Positions 60,977-64,000 of a stretch of DNA of 64,000 bases are shown in pieces. Within the stretch, counting starts at the first letter, position 1, and every line of letters begins with the position of its first letter. Made by a program: the position numbers and the translations under genes. This DNA comes from Pontimicrobium sp. SW4. GTDB taxonomy: Bacteria > Bacteroidota > Bacteroidia > Flavobacteriales > Flavobacteriaceae. Location: contig NZ_CP157199.1 of NCBI RefSeq assembly GCF_039954625.1, positions 2,666,001-2,730,000 on the forward strand, in the 5' to 3' direction. Below the pieces are notes generated by a model. It was not told the origin of the DNA and ran no database searches. It was given only the letters and a program-made list of their open reading frames with translations.

Positions 60977-61525
60977 ATGAAAAATTACATTCTATTATTA
61001 CTGTTTATAACCTTTTTGAGCTGCAAGGCGCAAAATAATATACCAATTGAAAAAGATGAATTAGGTATTAGTGTAAATGCGCCTAAAGGTGTGTATCAAT
61101 ATGCATTTCGCATTGGAGAATGGGATGCTACTCACAAAGCATTAATAAGTCGATACAAGTGGAAAACAGGGACTGGAAAACATAAGGTTTATGTAGCAGA
61201 TAACGGTCTTACGTTCGTTGAAGAAACTCTTAATGATAAAGGAGAATTAATCCTTAAAATCACTTACGACTATATTGAAGAAACAGATAGCTGGGAGAAT
61301 AATTATTTAGAGATTGCTACAGGTAAAAAAATAAAATATACTACAAAACTAGTTGATGGAAAGATGGTAGAAACAGTAATATATGAAGATGAAAACGCTG
61401 TAGATAATATTACATATACAATACTCGATAGTAATATTCACTTATACATTTCGCAACGTACTTACGGTAATGGATTTTCTATTATAACTCATGCTCAAAT
61501 TGCTACAAAGAAAGTGTCTAATTAG
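60977..61525 (+). CDS. Secreted lipoprotein-like member of the duplicated family (copy 2)
   Basis: The 182-residue paralogue of 54176-54730. The signal ends FITFLSCKAQ, with a Cys, so this copy may be lipid-anchored while copy 1 lacks the Cys. Shared blocks: GVYQYAFRIGEWDATHKALI, VYVADNGLTFVEETLNDKG, ITYDYIEETDSWENNYLE and QRTYGNGFSIITHAQIATKK. The spacing between the copies is about 6.2 kb, and no repeat at the DNA level joins them, so the duplication is old. Function unknown. Confidence 0.78.
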   Translation: MKNYILLLLFITFLSCKAQNNIPIEKDELGISVNAPKGVYQYAFRIGEWDATHKALISRYKWKTGTGKHKVYVADNGLTFVEETLNDKGELILKITYDYIEETDSWENNYLEIATGKKIKYTTKLVDGKMVETVIYEDENAVDNITYTILDSNIHLYISQRTYGNGFSIITHAQIATKKVSN

Positions 61526-61548
61526 TATAAAGTTTAAAATCAATCTCA

Positions 61549-62286
61549 ATGAAAAAAGCAATTTTAGAAACACTCTTTTATTTAGTGTTAATTTCACCAA
61601 TAATCATCTACTCTTTAAAAGACAAAAAAAGGCAAACACTAAAAGTTATATTAGCTTTTGCTTCCATAGCACTACTTTCCAACGTTTTAATGATTGTTCC
61701 AATAGAATATGAGTCATTAGTGCTATTTGATAGTAAATGGAATTGGTCTGGTAAATTGTATGCTACCCTTGGTGTTCTATTATTTTTGGTTGTGTATGGA
61801 AAGTTTCAACTAAAAGATTACTACCTTACTTTAAAGCAAAATAAATCATTTTTAAAAAAAGGTATACTTATTCTTTTAGTTTATATATTAATTGAAGTCA
61901 TTTCTTATGTCTTTTTGAGTAATAAAATGCCTTGGAGCTTAGATACACTATTATATCAATTAACAATGCCTGGAATTCAAGAAGAAGTGGCTTCTAGAGC
62001 TATTATAATTGGGCTTTTAGTACAAGTGTTATCTTCAGAGAAAAAGCTTTTTAAAAAATCTAGAATAAACCCTGCTATACTTGTGGCGTCACTTATGTTT
62101 GGGTTTGGGCATGGTTTATTTTTAAACGACTCATTAGAAGTGACATTCTATGCCTATCCCTTTATTAGAACAACACTTATAGGTTACTTATATGGTTGGA
62201 TAACAGTTAAGAGTGGAAGTATACTATTAGCTCTTGTATCGCATAACTTATTAAATTTTATAACATCTTTAATGAGAATGCTTTAA
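61549..62286 (+). CDS. CPBP-family intramembrane metalloprotease
   Basis: The 245-residue polytopic membrane protein has the three CPBP/Abi motifs: EExxxR in GIQEEVASRAIIIGLL (about residues 142-157), FxxxH in MFGFGHGLFLNDS, and a His/Asn motif in LVSHNLLNFITSLM. About seven to eight helices. Members process proteins in the membrane, as in Rce1-type CAAX proteases, or give bacteriocin self-immunity. The neighbours are exported proteins, not a bacteriocin locus, so I favour an envelope processing role, by inference. Confidence 0.87.
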   Translation: MKKAILETLFYLVLISPIIIYSLKDKKRQTLKVILAFASIALLSNVLMIVPIEYESLVLFDSKWNWSGKLYATLGVLLFLVVYGKFQLKDYYLTLKQNKSFLKKGILILLVYILIEVISYVFLSNKMPWSLDTLLYQLTMPGIQEEVASRAIIIGLLVQVLSSEKKLFKKSRINPAILVASLMFGFGHGLFLNDSLEVTFYAYPFIRTTLIGYLYGWITVKSGSILLALVSHNLLNFITSLMRML

Positions 62287-62308
62287 TTTTTTACAATAAA
62301 AATAAATA

Positions 62309-62419
62309 ATGAAAAAGCTAATTACCCTTTTTTGTGCCTTATCCATAATTTTTTATATGTCTTGCAAAAGAAGTATCGAAAAGGAAGGTTTTGTAAATGT
62401 CGAAGGTGGTAAGATTTAA
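62309..62419 (+). pseudogene. 36-residue truncated lipoprotein, 5' remnant of a proline iminopeptidase-like gene
   Basis: ATG 62309 opens a 36-codon frame ending at TAA 62417-62419. It has a lipoprotein signal (MKKLITLFCALSIIFYMSC) and then EKEGFVNVEGGKI. In proline-iminopeptidase-type alpha/beta hydrolases the sequence G-F-V-x-V-x-G-G-K/N-I/V-W-Y opens the enzyme domain just after the signal. Here it stops where WYK would follow, and no hydrolase frame continues before the next gene at 62481. I infer a gene lost by internal deletion; a small peptide gene is the alternative. Confidence 0.5.
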
Positions 62420-62480
62420 AAAGTAAATACTATAACGTTTAAAACATAAACAGGGTTTTATAAAGTAATAATATATAATT

Positions 62481-63410
62481 ATGACAAAAAACACATTAAT
62501 TGTAGCGTTGATTTTTACTTCAAATTTATTAATAGCTCAAAATAAAAATGATATCAAACAATTTGATAAATCACTAAATCAATTTCTCAATGTTCGAGAT
62601 TTTTCTATTTCAAAAAACCACAAAGAAGCATTTTTTACAATTCAAAGTCCTGGTCAAGAAATTTCTCAAATAGCTTACATTAAAAAAGAAAATAACGAAT
62701 GGTCAGAACCAAAGTTATTGCCTTTTTGCGACTCATATATGTATTTAGAACCCTTTTTGTCATTTAATGGAAATCGATTGTTATTTGTTTCTGATAGACC
62801 ATTGAGCGATTCTGTTACTAATAAAAAGGATTTTGATATTTGGTATGTGGATAGAGATAGTAAAGATGATGATTGGTCAAAACCTAAGAATATTGGAAAA
62901 CCAATCAATACAGACTTAGATGAATTTTACCCTTCAGTAAGTAAAAATAACAACCTATATTTTACAATGGACTCTCCAAATGGTTTTGGCAAAGATGATA
63001 TTTATTTTTGTGAGTGGAAAAATGGTAAGTATTCAACCCCAGTTTTATTAGGTGAAAACATTAATAGTGATGGTTATGAATTTAATGCTTTTATTTCAGA
63101 AGAGGAAGATTTCATATTGTATACAAGATATGGAGAAAAAGATGGTCAAGGGAGTGGTGATTTATACATTTCGAAAAAGGATGCAAATGGAAAATGGGGA
63201 AAGGCAACAAATTTAGGAATTCCCATCAATACAAAGTATATGGAATATTGCCCATTTTATGATGAAGAAAATCAAATCTTATATTTTACGAGTAAGAGAA
63301 ATAACATCAAATCAAAAAAGTTTGATACTATTTCAGAGTTTAAAAAACATACTGTTGAAAGTAATAACGGTTTGAGTAAAATTTATATGGTCTCTTTTAA
63401 AATAAATTAG
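62481..63410 (+). CDS. Exported PD40/TolB-type beta-propeller protein
   Basis: The 309-residue protein has a signal peptide (cleavage near LLIAQ) and PD40-type WD-like repeats: SFNGNRLLFVSDRPLSDS, PSVSKNNNLYFTMDSPNGFG, GSGDLYISKKDANGKWGKAT and DEENQILYFTSKRNN. These match the flavobacterial TolB-like repeat proteins that often accompany OmpA-like or protease genes. No peptidase domain follows, so it may be a binding protein. The next gene starts 6 bases after its stop. Confidence 0.82.
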   Translation: MTKNTLIVALIFTSNLLIAQNKNDIKQFDKSLNQFLNVRDFSISKNHKEAFFTIQSPGQEISQIAYIKKENNEWSEPKLLPFCDSYMYLEPFLSFNGNRLLFVSDRPLSDSVTNKKDFDIWYVDRDSKDDDWSKPKNIGKPINTDLDEFYPSVSKNNNLYFTMDSPNGFGKDDIYFCEWKNGKYSTPVLLGENINSDGYEFNAFISEEEDFILYTRYGEKDGQGSGDLYISKKDANGKWGKATNLGIPINTKYMEYCPFYDEENQILYFTSKRNNIKSKKFDTISEFKKHTVESNNGLSKIYMVSFKIN

Positions 63411-63416
63411 CCAATA

Positions 63417-64000
63417 ATGAAATATTTACTTTCTCTTTTTATTACTTTTTTTTCCTGTTCAAATAGTAATGATGTTAATGAAAACACACAAAAGTCTGCG
63501 TTTAAATGGGAAGAAGCATTACCCAGTACAGTCGGGTTATCAAATAGTTTAATTGATGAGTTATCCTTACAAGCAAGTAATCTTCCTAATATTTATAGTT
63601 TTATCATTGTTAAAAACGGAAAATTAATTTCTGAAAATTACTATAATGGTAAAAACAAAGAATCACTGCTTCATATACGATCTATTACTAAAAGTGTTTC
63701 ATCAATCGTATTTGGTATTGCACAAAAAGAAGACCTTTTTCCTAGTACGGAAATAAAAATTGAAGATTATTTTCCTACTTACATTAATGAATCTTCAGAT
63801 GATAGACTCCAGGAATTATCAGTGCAACATATTTTAAATATGCAGTCAGGGTTTAACTGGAACGAAAACAATGAAGCAATAAATTGGTACACTCAAATTA
63901 CCAATCCTTTAGAATATCTTTTTTCAAAAGAGATTTTAGATAATCCAGGAGTTACATTTAACTATAATTCTGGGGCTGTGTCTTTGCTTGCTCATGTTTT
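63417..64000 (+). CDS. Beta-lactamase-type serine hydrolase, lipoprotein (3' part cut off)
   Basis: The frame opens at ATG 63417 and continues to the window end, about 194 residues visible. Lipobox in MKYLLSLFITFFSC (Cys 14). The SxxK motif is in IRSITKSVSSIVFG (about residue 92) and the YxN region in FNYNSGAVSLLAHV near the end, so the active-site part seen is intact. The third motif and C-terminus lie outside. Third protein of this fold in the last 15 kb. Confidence 0.85.
   Translation, partial: MKYLLSLFITFFSCSNSNDVNENTQKSAFKWEEALPSTVGLSNSLIDELSLQASNLPNIYSFIIVKNGKLISENYYNGKNKESLLHIRSITKSVSSIVFGIAQKEDLFPSTEIKIEDYFPTYINESSDDRLQELSVQHILNMQSGFNWNENNEAINWYTQITNPLEYLFSKEILDNPGVTFNYNSGAVSLLAHV

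Noticed and set aside
61491..61712. 73-codon plus-strand frame
   Set aside because: Shadow of the CPBP protease gene in another frame.
61549..62286. Bacteriocin immunity role for the CPBP protein
   Set aside because: No bacteriocin precursor, leader peptidase or ABC exporter nearby.
49347..63999. Antibiotic-resistance locus, because of three beta-lactamase-type proteins and one metallo-beta-lactamase fold
   Set aside because: Motif variants and neighbours fit peptidase or esterase members of these folds; no resistance context such as an AmpR regulator or mobile element.
1..64000. CRISPR array, prophage or intact insertion sequence
   Set aside because: No regularly spaced repeats, integrase, phage structural gene or transposase was seen in any frame.

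Overview
The window is AT-rich chromosomal DNA from a member of the Bacteroidota, most likely a marine-type Flavobacteriaceae. Support: a type IX secretion (T9SS) C-terminal sorting domain, a SusC/SusD pair, a 2TM-domain protein, a DUF5686 protein, flavobacterial-type -7 elements (TAnnTTTG) before several genes, and typical family lengths for PdhB, EtfA/B and the bifunctional nuclease. No rRNA, tRNA, CRISPR array, prophage or intact insertion sequence was seen.

Region 1 (1-19.5 kb) is mostly housekeeping: DUF5686 protein (cut by the window edge), pdhB, etfB-etfA, bifunctional nuclease, CNT-family nucleoside transporter, thyA, a T9SS-exported beta-propeller protein, a 2TM-dihydrofolate reductase fusion, a VOC protein, an FAD-dependent dehydrogenase, fabD-lspA, an exported amidohydrolase, galE plus a DegT-family aminotransferase, and waaA. 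Thymidylate synthase and DHFR lie close together, so the folate/dTMP cycle is partly clustered. A 130-bp element with 16-bp inverted ends lies between etfA and the nuclease gene.

Region 2 (19.6-30.3 kb) begins with two tandem M14-type carboxypeptidase genes, the first of which has lost its zinc ligands. After two small envelope proteins comes a minus-strand run: homoserine dehydrogenase, aldehyde dehydrogenase, an oversized gamma-family PLP enzyme, an OsmC protein, a one-cluster ferredoxin and a FrnE/DsbA-type oxidoreductase. An Lrp/AsnC regulator is transcribed divergently. I read this as a catabolic or detoxification operon for homoserine or sulfur amino acids; the exact reactions are inferred.

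Region 3 (30.8-45.5 kb) is outer-membrane uptake and its control: an Oar-like TonB-dependent receptor, a SusC/SusD pair with no glycoside hydrolases beside it, a divergent LytTR response regulator with a LytS-type histidine kinase, a membrane AraC regulator and a CBM9/DUF5916 protein. The intergenic regions hold several dyads, a tandem repeat and a probable structured leader before susC.

Region 4 (45.6-64 kb) is an unusual plus-strand run of exported proteins. It opens with an ECF sigma factor, an anti-sigma-like HEAT-repeat membrane protein and two DUF4097-type proteins. After one minus-strand serine hydrolase come an S9 peptidase, a HEAT protein, three small secreted proteins (two of them paralogues of a kind that recurs 6 kb later), a lipoprotein, a metallo-beta-lactamase-fold protein, an S41 peptidase, beta-lactamase-type serine hydrolases, an HExxH protein, a CPBP-type membrane protease, a truncated hydrolase remnant and a PD40 propeller protein. 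The joint function is unknown, and this is the least explained part of the window.
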